Assembly: GCA_024362935.1 (NCBI GenBank)
Contig: JANCRA010000007.1
Location: 16,710,003-16,774,002, forward strand
Source of the DNA: Setophaga petechia
Lineage: Eukaryota > Chordata > Aves > Passeriformes > Parulidae
DNA: 64,000 nt
Direction of reading: 5' to 3'
Shown: positions 13,901 through 27,400 of the stretch, piece after piece
How the letters are laid out: each line of letters starts with the position of its first letter
Numbering within the stretch: the first letter of the stretch is position 1
Program-made: the position numbers and the translations under genes
Notes under the pieces: generated by a model
Databases searched by the model: none
Told to the model about the DNA's origin: nothing
Seen by the model: only the letters and a program-made list of their open reading frames with translations

Positions 13901-16072
13901 GTGCTGTCAGCTGCAGTTCCTGGTTCCTCCCCGTTGGCACAAGCAGCACAGAGCCAGGTAATCAGGTTGTTCATTTAAGAGGAAGACTGACAGATGGGTA
14001 CAAGCTTGACAGCAGAAGTATTACAGACTCTTCCCCACCCCTTTCTCCCAGCAGAGCCATCAAGGCTGAGAAATGCATGTGTAAAGCAGAAATTTTTCCC
14101 CCTCTGTTGTCCCATTTGTACTGTGAAAAAATTCTTGGCAACAGAGATGAATGTAAATCTACCTTTTTGTAGTTGCACTTTATTGTCTAGGTGAGCAAAT
14201 ACATCTGTCTCGTATTTCTGGCTAGCTAAGAATCTCAAAAAGAAGAGACATCCTCAAGAGGAGGAAATCATCTTCTTTTGCTTCTCTCAGGTCATTGCCC
14301 TCTTCAGTCTTTTCTTCATCCAGCCTCATGGTTATTTGGTATTGGAAAGTTTTTCCACCCCTCTATTTTATTTCATTACCTTCAAGATTGAATTTAAACT
14401 GACTTGCAAAGCTGACTATCTTTTGGGATGTCTAAACTAAATTAAGACTTTAATATTGATATCTCTGCAATTAAATATAATTTAATCCATGCAGAAATTC
14501 ACAAACACTTTCATCATTGCAGGTACATGGAGTAAGTGTGTTCTCAAGCCTCTATTTCTCCAAACTTTCCATCTAGCTGAGAACAGCCGCGGGATTATTC
14601 TTGTGCCTCTTCACTGAGTCAATCAGGAGCCATCTGGGTGAAAACTTTCATCAAAATCCATTGTCTTGGACAAGTCTGTCTTTTTTTGTTATCAAAAGAT
14701 CTTGATTTCAAAGCTATTTCTCACCTCTTTGGGTTTCAGAGGTGTTGCAGCATGTGAAGGCATAATTTGCCCTCAACACCATTAATCTACTCCCTACCAT
14801 CAGAATAGGTGGTAGGATACTGGGGGAAGGGAGTCTCTTCTCTAAAATCAGTCACATTCACACATTGAAGCACTTACTTTGTTCTGTGTTTTGAAAGTTT
14901 TTTTTCAGAAATATAAGTAATCAACACTAAATTCCAGACCTCTGCTCTTATTTAATAGTGTGATGAATGCTTAATTGGTGGTTTCAGCCATGCCTAGTGC
15001 TAGATGGAAGCATCTGTGTTCCTAAACAGGATTGTTCTGATTCACCCATGTGCTTGGATTGAGAGTTCAAGCAATAGCCTGAAATGTTTGGCTACATGAG
15101 ACTGCAGTGGGAGAGGGGTGTTACATTCCACACAGTCCTCTTCCTCCTCACCCCCAAAAATGAACAATGATAGTGAGCCCTTGCCAGAGAATAAAGGATG
15201 CAACTTGAGATGTTACGTTTCTGTGTGATTGATTTAGCAAGGGAATATGGGGATAAACAGGGTCTTGAAATCTCTGGTACATCTTGTAGAGTGTTGTGCT
15301 CTGCTGTCAAAGGACAGACTCTGGTTTCCTCAGGCCTGAATTGTGTGCTGAACCATGGCCAGCCTTGCTCTGGGGCTGTGTTGCTGCAGTGATGCCCCGT
15401 GCCTGTCTCTGTGGCTGGGAGCCCTCCTGCCTTCCCAAAGGAAGCTGCTACAAAGCAGCAGGAAGATCTACAGTGTTGGGTTGGATTTTTTTATTATATG
15501 TGATCTATTATTTATTTACTCCTTATTAAAGCATTTGTATAATGTTTATTTAATATGAGGAGTTGTATGTCACTGGCAAGTTTTTTAGAGGTTGGCAGAG
15601 TGCAAAGCTGTGATCTGGAGATCTGGTTTTGTCCTAACTGGGTGGTTACCAGCTTAAGTGTTTTTTGCTTGTTCTTAGCTTTGCAAAGGCCATGTAGCCA
15701 AATGGGCAAACTGGATGTGCTCCTGTGAGCAGTCATGGTGGTAAGAAGTCAGTTTTGCTACGCCTCAGCAGAGGCAGTGCAGGTACTAAGCTTACATGGC
15801 TGCTCTAAGGATTCAGGTCAGTTTGAAGTAGTCTTGCTGCAATGGCAGAGCTGCAAAGCCTCTAGTCCTGAATTTTGTTCCAAAACAATAAAAATAAACT
15901 AAAAAAAAATGTAATCACTTTGTCATATCTGATAAAGCTTTGCTCAAAAATTGTTCAAAAGTTAGTTTTACAGCCCATTTTGAGAGCAGAGTCATATTTT
16001 GAACTTGAAGTCCACTGAATAGGTGCAGCTCGTAGCTGTGTGTCTTGGGCATGTTTTGGATAGTTTTTTTTT

Positions 16073-16090
16073 GTTTGTTTGTTTGTTTGT
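16073..16090 (+). repeat. GTTT tetranucleotide microsatellite
   Basis: Four full GTTT units plus a partial unit, directly preceded by a short T run. It is a candidate length-polymorphic simple repeat with no coding context. Confidence 0.85.
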
Positions 16091-17564
16091 AGGTGCTTTG
16101 GAAAGAAGACCAGGTGTTTGGCTCAATGGTTTTTGTGAGGCAGCACAGAGCCTGCCTGTCTCAGTTTGTTACACTCAGCATTGCTCTGTCTGTGACACAC
16201 AGTCTTAGCCACTGCACCTCTTGCAGGTAGTGTTGCTTTACACAGATCCCTAAATTGATCCCTCAGTAGCTCCCACAGTATGGTTGGCTCATGGTTCATT
16301 AAGGGGTTGAGCAAAGAAAGGGGGCTGAGGCTGAAGTTGCTTTGAAATGACTCCTGTGTAAGTTCAGCACTCAGGAATGTTGTGCGACGGGCACGGCAAT
16401 GGTCTGTGCCTGCAGGCTTGCAAGCATGTCTGAAATTTTGCATGGCACACTGGCAACCAGGACTACTCATCTGTGAGAAGATATTTGCCTGCCTTACAGC
16501 AATGCTGAGACTTCATTATTATTTGTAGAATGAGTTTAACAGAAATACAAATGAAGTATTACTAGAAGGGAATGCGTTAGGCTGCTGTAACGCATTTGGA
16601 GGTATTAAGGAAGTTCTGTGTGTTTTGACAGGAGATGAAGAATTTATAATTGTGTGGAAGATGAAGAACATGCCTTCAGAGATACCCAGGGTATCTTTGT
16701 AGGGTATTATACTCTCAGTTAATTTTTGCTGATGTACAAACCCTACATATGTCTATTTTGTAGTGACTTCATGCTGCAATTAATACTTAAATACATTTGG
16801 ATTAGAGTCATCTTGCTCATACTAGCCCTAATAGGTAATTTCAATTGTTATTATGTGTATCAAAATTGGTAGAATTCTAGATGTCATTGGGAATGTCCCT
16901 GGAAAATACTATGCAAGTTTCTTTAAATATAGGTGGACTACACTTAAGAGAATTAAAAACTGTTGTCATGAATCTTGTCATTCCTGTTTCTGTGCCTTTT
17001 ATAAGACATTATATATCCCATGTACCTAGATTAAGTAGAGGTAGACACAGTTTCTGATGAAGGAAATTTGGAGACTTTTTTCCCTGGAGAATGCTGTATG
17101 TTGCCGAGTCAGGGATGAGCCTTGTGCCTTCCATGTTCAGTGCAAAATCCCAGTTGTAGGGTGGAGAACATGCTAGCATGTGTTCATAGAACCACAAATC
17201 CTCGTGTAACTGTTTGAATGAATAAGATATTATTAAAAAAAAAAGGCATTACAAGATTGTAAAGGATATGTTTGACTACTGCCATGGGGTTTGCTTGAAT
17301 GTTGTGGTTTGTTTTTTTAATCTAGTTTCCTTCTTAACCTTGCCAACATACTCCAAACTTCCTTGTTGTTACATGCTTTTCTCAGAATCCTCTGTTCTTT
17401 TCCATATTATTTTATTTCTTGGGTGGAGGAACATTTATATTTTTTGCTTTGTCTCTGAAGATTCAGTGTATTGTGGGAGGTGAGGCAACACTGGTCTTGG
17501 CAGAACACCACAAAACCAAGAGTAATTAAATGACGCAAGCCTTTGATTATTTTTCTCTCTCAAG

Positions 17565-18263
17565 CTTTCTGGCACGGCTGGGCATTCCAATTGCAAAAGG
17601 AGGATCGGGAGAAGAAGTTTCTAAAGATTGCATGCAGAATTAGAAGAGCTGTGTCGGAGACGTCTCGCTTCTATAGAGCTCTTCGCTCTCAAATTCTGGA
17701 GTTCCTTCTTTTTCTCCTGTGAGGCTAATGTCTCGTTCATCACCCAAGATACATGTAACTGAAAGAGAGCTGCCAAGGTTGTGTTTTGGTTTCTTTGCAC
17801 CCCTACTAATTGGATTTTTCCCGTGTTCTTCTGGAGGATTATAGAAGGATTACAGAAGCTGTGTTTTTGGGGCTGTGGGAGGAAGTTGTTGTTTTTTCGT
17901 CTTGAGTCTGGGACCTCCTTGATTTGCCATTTGTTCTCTGAAGTTGCTGCCTATTTGGAAAAGGGAGAAGCAGCTTAACATGAACTTGCACAACCATGGA
18001 TTCAATCCCTTTGCAGATGTTCTATGTGGCTGCTTTTAAAGGAGGTTTTTGCATGCATAAGCAGCAAATGAAGAATAGCATCCCAGGCTGGATTTAAAAG
18101 AAGCAAGCTCCTTGAGTCCTGGCAAAGGGATAAATACTGTTTAAACTATATTTTAAGGAAGACTGGGTGTTGTTCCAGTTTCAAATTTTTTGAAAGGAAG
18201 CATCTGATCAAGTCAAATATTCTGCCAGCCTAAACCTGCATTTTCTGCAGCTGAAACTGGAAG
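17565..18263 (+). other. USP54: Probable 5' UTR of the USP54 start-codon exon
   Basis: A pyrimidine-rich acceptor (run of T and C ending CAAG) finishes at 17564. The next 150 or so bases carry several CpG dinucleotides, more than the flanking DNA, and look exonic. An in-frame TGA at 18252-18254 lies just upstream of the ATG, so translation cannot extend 5' in this exon. The alternative is a shorter leader using the acceptor ending TTTTCTGCAG at 18250, which would leave only 13 nt of UTR in this exon. The sequence alone does not decide between them. Confidence 0.4.
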
Positions 18264-18410
18264 ATGTCTTGGAAAAGAAATTACTTTTCTGTGGGTCGGG
18301 GCAATGTACAGGGCATGTTTACTCCACGAAATACCACCTCCATAGCACCCAGTAAAGGTCTCAGCAATGAACCAGGACAAAACAGTTGCTTCCTAAATAG
18401 TGCGCTACAG
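18264..18410 (+). CDS. USP54: USP54 coding exon 1 (residues 1-49; catalytic Cys box)
   Basis: The ATG at 18264 has A at -3, a favourable Kozak position, and an in-frame stop 12 nt upstream, which fixes this as the start. It begins MSWKRNYFS, as I recall for human USP54. Residues 32-49 are the USP Cys box ([18 protein letters not shown]), with the nucleophile at Cys42. The box differs from the usual G-N-T-C-Y form by having Q-N-S-C-F, a feature shared with USP53. The exon ends in phase 0 before GTAAGA. Without splicing the frame runs on into the intron to 18473, which is not coding. Confidence 0.96.
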
Positions 18411-21400
18411 GTAAGAGCACAGAATAAAGAATGTTTCTGGTTTTGCCCTCTGTCTGTTCCAGTGTTTACCTAGGCACTGTGCAGTATAGCTAAACTCGAG
18501 TACATAACTTTTGGTGGGCCTAGATAGAATAAAACTACTTTTGGCAAAGCAGATTGAGTTTGAGCTTTTTAATTTTCAGGTTTTCCTAGTGAATTCAATA
18601 GCATTTACACAGTCATCATTTACTTGAATGTCTTGTTTGTGTAAGCTTGTAGAATGTCAACCAAAGCCAAAAATATATGTAGAAAATGTATTTTAAAATA
18701 ATAGGATATTGCATAGCTTGCAGAATGCATGCTCCTTAAAAGTGAACTTAACTTCTTTGTTGTACTAGTCAAGGTTTGATAATAACTATACAAGATCCAT
18801 TTTATGTAGTTCAGTTTTCTTTCTGGCTGCTGCTTTGTAGCTTAATTTAAATGACTGAGTGTTTGCCTTTTGATTTAGAAGAGTTAAAAGAAAAACCTTT
18901 TCTGGTACCAAATTCAGTGGAGTGGTATGGCTGCTATAGAGGTGTTATCACTATTTAGATGCTTTGAATATCTGATGGTTGAGGTTCAGTCATTTTGGCA
19001 GCAGGGCTTAAAACTCCTTCACATCAGTTTCCATCCCTTCATATGACTTGTCTGTGCAGAACAGACTGTATCACTGTAGGTTTGACTTCTGTTTAGGTTT
19101 TTTTTCCATGGGCACAATCAGGTTCTCAACTAACTTCAGGCTTCCATATACCCCCAGTGCAAATAATACATATTTGTATAACTGTGACCTTCAATAGGCT
19201 TAATATGTTAGGAATGACAGGGCAAAGAGAAGTTTTTAGTGATGTTCTGTATCAATTACCTTTATTAAGCTGTAAGGTGTAATGACCAGCTGCTTCCTAA
19301 TGTTGAGTTAGTGAACCTAGGTCTGGACTAAGTAGATCTTAATACCAGCTGCATACCATGCATGAAGATGAAAGCATATGACCTGGTCTTTAATCTGCTA
19401 CAGAAACCCTTTTCTTCTAAAGCTGAAGAGAGACAGGATACTGAAAGTACTTAAAATCAGAGCTGAATTAAAAAAAAAAGGCAAAATGGTAATAATTTCA
19501 TAAAATACATACTTCTGGGGTATATCTTAATTTTTTAACACTTAGTCTGAAATGCTCTTGAATGTGTGTTGCTCCTCACTCTTACGATTTTCTCTAAACA
19601 TTCAAGCTAAACTCCAAAGACAATTATATAAAAAAATTGGACTCATTCCTAAATATGATTTTTTTGTCCTTTTGTAAAGTCTGCAGTAGTTCTTCAGGAA
19701 TGTTTGTGTGTAATCAAATGTTTTCAAGGCTTATATTTCCTCCCAGGCCCTTAATACAGGGATAGTTTGAGTATAAACATAGCCCTGGCAATTATGAATT
19801 TTTGGGAAACTTACAGATTATATTTAAAAATGTGTTTACTGAATATTACATATTAGTATGGTTTAACTAACAAATCATTCCAGTTGAAAACAGTTCTTGA
19901 AACCAACACAGATTTTGCCAGGGTGCTAAATTTTTCCTAGCCAATTACTTGAGGCAAATTCATCAGAAATAAGAAGTTTGGTTCCTCTGTTTGTTTTAAT
20001 GAAGCATTTAGCCAGTCACATGTCAGCCTGGACCTTGCTGCTCTGTCCGGAACCTGGTAGGACGTGATTTAGGTCAGGGATTCTTTCAGTGCAGACTTGT
20101 GTCTTCAGGAAGGCTGGTGACTGAAGTTTGCAGGAAAGTTAGTTTGACTTGAAATAGCCAGTCCTGACCACATTTATACATAAAGAGCTCGCTGTAGAAC
20201 ACCTCAAAGGCGGATATTCTTGCTATCTTATAGATAAAAATTTGAATAATTTCCCAAGAGTGTACAGGTTTAATGGCAAAGCTGAAGAATAAAAAACCAT
20301 GGTGCTGTTAGAGCAGATGTCACCTCTCACTGTTGCTAGCAGAACATGTGAAAGGCCACTTCCTTTTCTGTACTATGACCCTACCTAGTCACACAGCTGG
20401 TATTACCACCATAATTCTCCTGAGAGAAAGCTGTAACTGCCCTAACAGGCTAGGGTTAGTAATCATGGCCTGTCAGGACACTTGGTATGATAATATTTGG
20501 CATAACGGATTTTAGCATTCTGCTTTTTCCTCTCCATGGACTCGTTTATGTATATGCTGTTGGTGCTCTGTTTCTTCATAATCTGGGCTTTCTGCTCAGA
20601 ACAAGAAAGCTGTGTGGGATCGGAAGAAAGGAAGAGTTTCATCCCCGTCAGTCCGGGGGGTGTCCTGGGCAGCTCTGCTCAGCTTCATGGTGCAGTTGCC
20701 CAGTGGCCGGCCATGGTGCCAGCACAGCAGAGCAGTCAGAGCAAGTGCTGTTTAAGCCAGCACTGCCACGTGGATGAAGAAGTGCGTTTTCTAATCTAAA
20801 AGCATAAGGCAAGAAATTCAGAGGAAGGTCATACTGTAAATTAGCATGTGAAGATTACAGCTAAAGAAGAAAGTTGAAAATGTCAACTTGCAGTTAGATG
20901 AAAGGCATCCCTTCGAAGGTGATCACTGCTGACATTGGTATACTTCTTGGATTATTCAGCATATGCAGTTTAATCAGAAGCTTATGCAATATTTTATGTT
21001 ATATATTCATAAAATGGCTGTGCCCCCTTTTCTGTTTCAGGTTCTGTGGCACCTGGACATTTTTCGCCGCAGTTTCCGGCAGATCACAACGCACAAATGT
21101 ATGGGTGATTCTTGCATCTTCTGTGCTCTTAAGGTAAAAGTTAGAAATGCATTGAAAACCATTCTTTAAATATTTGAGCAGTAATATTTATGATATTTAA
21201 TTAATTTTTATAATCAAACTTGCACCTGAAAATATGTGAGAACAAGGTAAATGTGATAGCTAGTGGTCCAGGATCCAGTTTCTGAAATGTGTTCAAATGT
21301 GTTGGTAAAGTTTCAGTCACAAGGACTCTTCTTAATGGTGTGCAGATCATTGTGAGTCTCCATTAGTTGAGGCAGTAAAATACAAGTTTGCTTTATTTCT

Positions 21401-24400
21401 TCCGATTTATCATTTGGTATACAAATATAATACTGTATGCAGTCAGTGTGCTCATCACCATTTACCTTTCCCTTCAGAGTTGCTTTAAATGTCATAATAG
21501 GGAAGGCCATTTAGCTAAGCCTTTCTTCAAACAGTTCAAAACTGTTGATTATGTAAGACTAAAAGGCTATTTTCTACTGTAAATATTGATGTCTGCATTA
21601 AATGGCTCAGCTCTTTGTAGTCTCTGTTTTAAAAAACATCAATTCTGTTTGTAGTTGCAGATTCAATAACTGACTGTCATAGAGGCTGCCTGGACAGTAA
21701 GATCTAGATGCTAGCTCTGATTTTGAGTACTGCTATGTACTTGAGTAAATTGTGCAATCCTGTGTCTCTGTTTGTCTCTATCAATTAATTTGTTGCATTC
21801 TGGGGGCTTTTTGTGACCCCCTTTCTAAATTTTGCTAGCTCAAACCCCTGGCTTTTTGTGGGACAAATGTATATGATGCAAACATGATAAAAATACCTAG
21901 CTTTAATCTTCCTGAGCAGTGATTTTCCTTTCTAAACATGAGACTTAAACATCTTCTTTGATCACAAATGCGTTGTAAAATCCAACTAAATACATAAACT
22001 AATTGTAGAGAATTTGTGTTATGAATTCTATGTACAGTAATAAAAATGGCAGACACCATGTCTTATAAAAATGGTAAAATAGAGAGTGCAGGGTTAAATT
22101 AAGATCATCTGACGTTCCCAGGCAATATTTATGATATAAAAGCTGTCTTGTCGCTGTTGAGTAACGTCACAGGTGCTCTGGTAGAGACAGGCTTGAAATG
22201 AATTATGTAGGGAGCTTTTGGGCTGTTGTTGAGGAGTTTTCCCTGGCAAATGAACGCTAAAGGGGAGACTATTAAGGCCTGAAGTGAGAGAATTTGTCTC
22301 AAGACATATCTATTGAAATGATGAGACAGGATGGTATTTACAGCAGTATCATCAGAAGAGGATGTAACAGTGGGTTAGGAGCAAGGTAATGCATCCAAAG
22401 TGAGATACAGCTCTTCAGACACAGAAAAGATGGAGTATTAAATATATCCCATTCCCTAAAGGGGAATGACAAGACTTAGCCATGATCTGGTTTGAGTTCA
22501 TTAAGTTCAGTGGGATAATTTAAAGGTATTTTTTGGATCATGCCCTTGAGTAATGTTGAGTGCTTGTTGGTATTCTTTGTTAATCAAGATGAGGTCAGAA
22601 AGAAAAGGATTTAGGAATTTACCGTGAATCTAAGCTTTTGCTGTTATGGGGTTTAACTGAAAAACATGATCAAGGAAATACCAGGAGATGAGACAGGTTC
22701 TGCCATGAATGAAAGTAGACTCTCAACTCCACACTAGAGTCCAGGTTTTAATATGGGGATAATAGTTAAAAGCCTTTCTGTGTAGAATACTGAAAAAGAG
22801 GGAGAGGGATGTGAAAGAATATTGCAGGAAAAAGGAGAGGATGAACCTTTGTGTTACTGATCTTGAAAGATGAACTGCAGACAAAGATGCATGTGGATTA
22901 GCAGTACTGGTGTGAGAGGGAAAGCACTACAGGAAAACTGGAAAATGACAGGATCTCTGAAATATATGTACTAAAAGCAGACATTGGGTCAAATAATGTT
23001 TAGCTTTGTTGGTAAAATCCTTGTTTTTGATGTCTTGAATTGTGTAGTGTGCTATTATAAGCTAGGAAATGACAGGTGGTGTGGCAGAATTCACAAATTC
23101 TATGCATGCAGCCGTGTGTTTATTTTTTAATAAGCAGCTTTTGAAAAATTTGCTGCTGTCTCTTCACTCTCAGATACCTGCAAAGATTTTATGTGTGTGT
23201 GTTTTTGGGTTTTTTTGGCTTTTTTTTTTACATGAAGTTCTCAGCAATAATGTTCCTAGGTGGCACTTGTTACAACCCTTAATTTCCAATAAAACAATAA
23301 TATTGCACTAAATCCTCTACTACTTTTGCACATTGTGGGAAACTTGTGTCTCGTTGTGTGCAGAATTCCTAGAACTTACAAAAGTTCTAAAGAACACATA
23401 AGCAATTGAAGAATTACCCAGACAATTATTTATGAAAGTGGGCAGTAACCAAAACTTGAAAAAATAAATTCCAACTGGATCCAAATCAAAAAGTTAGCAT
23501 CTACTCTGTGTGCAGTCTGTTCTTCATGGGACATTGCTGTGCATCCTACCAAAGCCTGTTCCAGAAACTCTTTCTTTGGGTAATATTGTGCCAAGCTTTC
23601 ACTTTTATTATCTTGTGTAAAATGTTGATGTGTGTTCATAAGTATTTGAAAATCCCCCCTCCCCGTTTTTGTGCTGCTATCAAGTCAAATACCATTATAA
23701 AGGTGAGTTATAAGGGCTGTCACTTGACTCTTAAGTGAAATTGGGGGTGCAAACCTCCCCTCAACCCCTAAAAAAACCTCTGGGCACCAGAAATGTAAGC
23801 TGTCTTGCTTAAAAGCAGCTGAAAAGGTAGGAATATTCACAAGGGACAGCCCCAAACCATGGAGATGGTCACATTCATCTTCACGTTCTCCTTAGGCAGG
23901 CAGTAGAAGGGGGGAAAAGGCTGTTCAAGGTGTTTACTCGTTCTCTGCTGCCCTCTGGATCAGTGTTTTCAAATTGCTCTATTTTCTTCCTCCTGTAAAA
24001 GTCTGTCTGGTACACGTTATGTGTAAACTTCTGTAAAACAAGTGGGATTATGTGCTTAATGTGCACCTAATACTGCAAGCATCACCAAGAGCATGTTTTG
24101 TGTTCCAGGGCAGCAGGATCATCCCCTCCCTTCTGTGCCCATCTCTTCCCCTGCCCCAGGTCTCCTTTCTGCTCTGGAAGCCTTTAACTATTGTCCTGCC
24201 AGAGTAATGCTGGATTAGCTTCTAGGTCTTTGACATCCTCTTTTTCTTGAATCTTGCCTTAGGCTTTGCTAAGATGAGGGAGAAGAAGTGGCTGGATCCA
24301 GTGGGAACACCAGAATTTGAAGCTCTATACCATGCGAAAATCTCCTATTAGGGTCTGGGGAGAGGTAATTAGCCTTGCATGCTGCCAGGTGGATCTGCCC

Positions 24401-27400
24401 AAAACACTTGTCCAGACCAAGCAAGGTGGAGGCAGGACATGTTCACCCTTCCTCAGAGCATGCTGGCATGTTCAGGTTCCAGCCTGGCCTGGGAAAGGGA
24501 CAGTACTTGTGGGGAGGAGCCTGCGTCATGTTCCCCCCCTTTACTTCAGGATCCTTTCACAGCATACCTGACACCATCTGTGTTGTATTGAGATGCTTCA
24601 TGCTCTTCTCCTCCTCTGAAATGTTGCTCTGAAGGTGACATCCTCTTCCTTTTGGCTCTAGAGGAAGATAGTCTTCTCTAAGCTAAATTTAGCCATGGAA
24701 TAACACTGAAGAAGTTGTATTTTTTCCAGACTTTCTTGGCTTGTTGCAACTGTTTCTAGGAATTTGGATGTCATGCACTGTATTTACTGTAATTGCTCAG
24801 TTAGCTCTCTAAATATTACTTGTAATTTCAAATATGGGATCACAGGACAGTGATGTCATACCTGATCAAATCACATTTTATTTTTGTACCACGCTGAAGA
24901 CTTCCAGTTCACAAATTCTTGAAGTCATTTTAAAACTTGATGTGCTCCCTGACTGTGTTTATGTAGCTAGAAAATGAACCTTGAAGTAATTCCAGATATG
25001 TGTTCCTTGGTTATTTGGAAGTTACCTTTCATCAACAGCTATAAAAAGGGAGAGTTGCAGACTCTGTGCTGGAACCCCAAACACTGCCCCTTTAAATGTG
25101 GCATTATTTAAGTATTTTTTTCAATACACAAGCTGTGCTTACCACTGTGTGGTTTGCCTGCCATAACACTGGAACAGCTTTTTGATTTATTATTTATGAT
25201 GAAGTCTACTATGATTTGGTTTATTTTCCTTTTTTTTTCAGCCTGACTTTGCTTTGGTATTTATCACAGCTGGAAGAGGGTAGGAAGGGGGAAATCCGTC
25301 CACTGTACTGAGCATGCCACAGAGAGTTTGTTCTCCTTCCAGGGATTGTACTGAGAGCTCCATAGTGCCAGGATATGGGACAGAGTGTTTTTTGTAGGTC
25401 GCAAAGAAGAATGTTCTGTTGATTGATACATTCTAATAGGGCTGGTCTTTTCTGTTGTTTTGTCATGTGCAACAAAAGCAGGAAGAATGTGAATTTTCTG
25501 TGTAAAGATGATGTTGTTTAAGATGAAAATGGAGAACAGTAGGGCTTTACAACACTTTAAAAAAGTGGAATGACTACAGTTGGTTCTCATAAGCCACTTG
25601 CTTGAAATTGAGTGATTTATTATGAAATGTTCATCATGTGGTTAAGACCATAATAAGTTGGTTGCAAAGATTACATCCTCTTTTTTATGCTCCTTTTCTA
25701 GTGACAGTAGTATTTCAGGTAAAATAGTAGTCAAAACACATAAAATAGTGACTTTTATTTTTGAATGTTTTCCATCAGTTGGCACTTGCAGTGAACTGCC
25801 TGCCAAATAAACTAGCAGCAAGTACAGTTCCCTGAGTTAATTAACTGGTAATTGAAGTTTCCAAATAACAATTGGCTGCTTTGATCTTGATCAAGCAGTT
25901 AATGAATTGTTACCTAGTAGATGTGCACATTCTATGATTTGAATTTCTTTTCCTGCCACCTTCCTAAACAAGACTTGTGGGAAGTATTATTTTTACTTGA
26001 TTTTGGTAGTAGCCAGAAGTGCCTGACTTGATAGTCTCTACTGGGGACCTGATCTTAATATTCAGGGTACAGTATGAGTACAAATGGAAGATACATAAAA
26101 ATAGGGGAATGAATGGAAATCTCGGTTGATTGTCACCAGACTTAGAAGTTTGAAAAGAGATCAAAAGATACAAAACCAGATAGACATAGAATTTGTTGCA
26201 ACCTCGAAGGCGAATATAACACGAGGAAATGTGGGGAAGAAATTGAGCTAGTGAGTATGGGAGTGGGTATGGGAGTGTTGTGTTTGGATAGGAGAAAAAT
26301 GATTTTTAGCAGCCATTTGAAACAGGTTATTGTACTGAGTATGAGGCTTCAGTGGGAGAGTGTGATGATCTGAATGAGAGATTAGGTACTACAGGCAAGA
26401 AAAAATGGTGCACTGAGCAGGGTGAGAAAGGCATGCTACTGAAATGGAGAGAAAGCTTTAAAAATTATGCAAACAAAAATCCCATCACCCAAACCCAGAA
26501 ACAATTGATTAGTGTAGGGAATACTAAAGTGAGGGCAACATGTTTTGTTCTCTGAAATACCATACCACTACAGCTGCAGTGATATCCCTATACAGAAGAA
26601 GCTTCTATATAATTCTGGAAGGGTTAGTTCCCAGAAAGCTGCCAAGGACACAACTCAAAATTACAATGCATAAACACTGTTCTGATTCAGTAGCTGTTCC
26701 CTATTGTCTTCACCCATCAATTTATTCTTATGTCAGCCTACTTTTGCATGCTTGATTAAAAAGTCACATGTGAATGTGTGTCAAGTTTGGTTTATTTCAT
26801 CACTATGGTTAGTTACACACTGCAGATGTCAGTTTACCCCAAATAAATGGAATACTTCATTCCTAGGGAGGAAGTTAATTCCCAACACTATTAAAGATAA
26901 TTGGGAGCAGATCTTGTAAACTATAGGAGGGGGTTTGCAGTTATTGCAACTTTCAGATCTTTAAAAGAACTCCCAAGAATGCCTGTCAAGCCCATGGATT
27001 ACCTAAAAGAGTACTTGTTATCTTTAATCAGTAAACCACGTGAAAAAAGCTTGGTTTATGATCATGCATGTGAATTTTAGTGTTCTGAAATATCTTCACG
27101 GTTTCTTGAAGAGCTGTATGATAAATATACCTTGTCTCAAAACTTAGGTTGTTTTCTTTTATTTGATCCTTGATCAATGTACATCTAGGAAGTTCATACT
27201 GATTGCCACTCCCACAATTCCCAAAGTGGAGGACATTATTTTGGAAGCCCACTGACTGCAAGGCTTTGTTCTGATGTGTGCCAGAGGTCCAGCTGTGTAG
27301 TAGTAGAAAGGCTATGAAGCCTTCAGTTTAAAAACTATGAAAAAGCCTTCTGAAAAGTAAAAAAATGGAGTGAGGCCCTACAGTTGATAGTGTAAGATGG

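Larger units (their letters stand above)
1..17564. other. Upstream non-coding DNA, probably a 5' UTR intron of USP54
   Basis: I find no coding gene here. Open frames are short, overlap on both strands and have no recognisable family. The + strand is visibly richer in T than A and in G than C, a skew often seen on the sense strand of transcribed DNA, which fits an intron transcribed with USP54. There is no CpG-rich island that would mark the promoter, so the true first exon probably lies before position 1. Contents I can name are homopolymer tracts (poly-C at 869, poly-T at 7640), a GTTT microsatellite, a small tandem duplication at 10916, G/T-rich tracts around 8130-8220 and 12790-12835, and a locally GC-rich patch at about 9320-9450 of unknown origin. 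Confidence 0.6.

Noticed and set aside
20536..20799. 87-codon + strand frame whose first residues look like a signal or membrane helix
   Set aside because: It is intronic and single-frame, a second frame overlaps it in the same stretch, and the rest has no resemblance to a secreted or membrane protein. A T-rich sequence readily yields hydrophobic residues.
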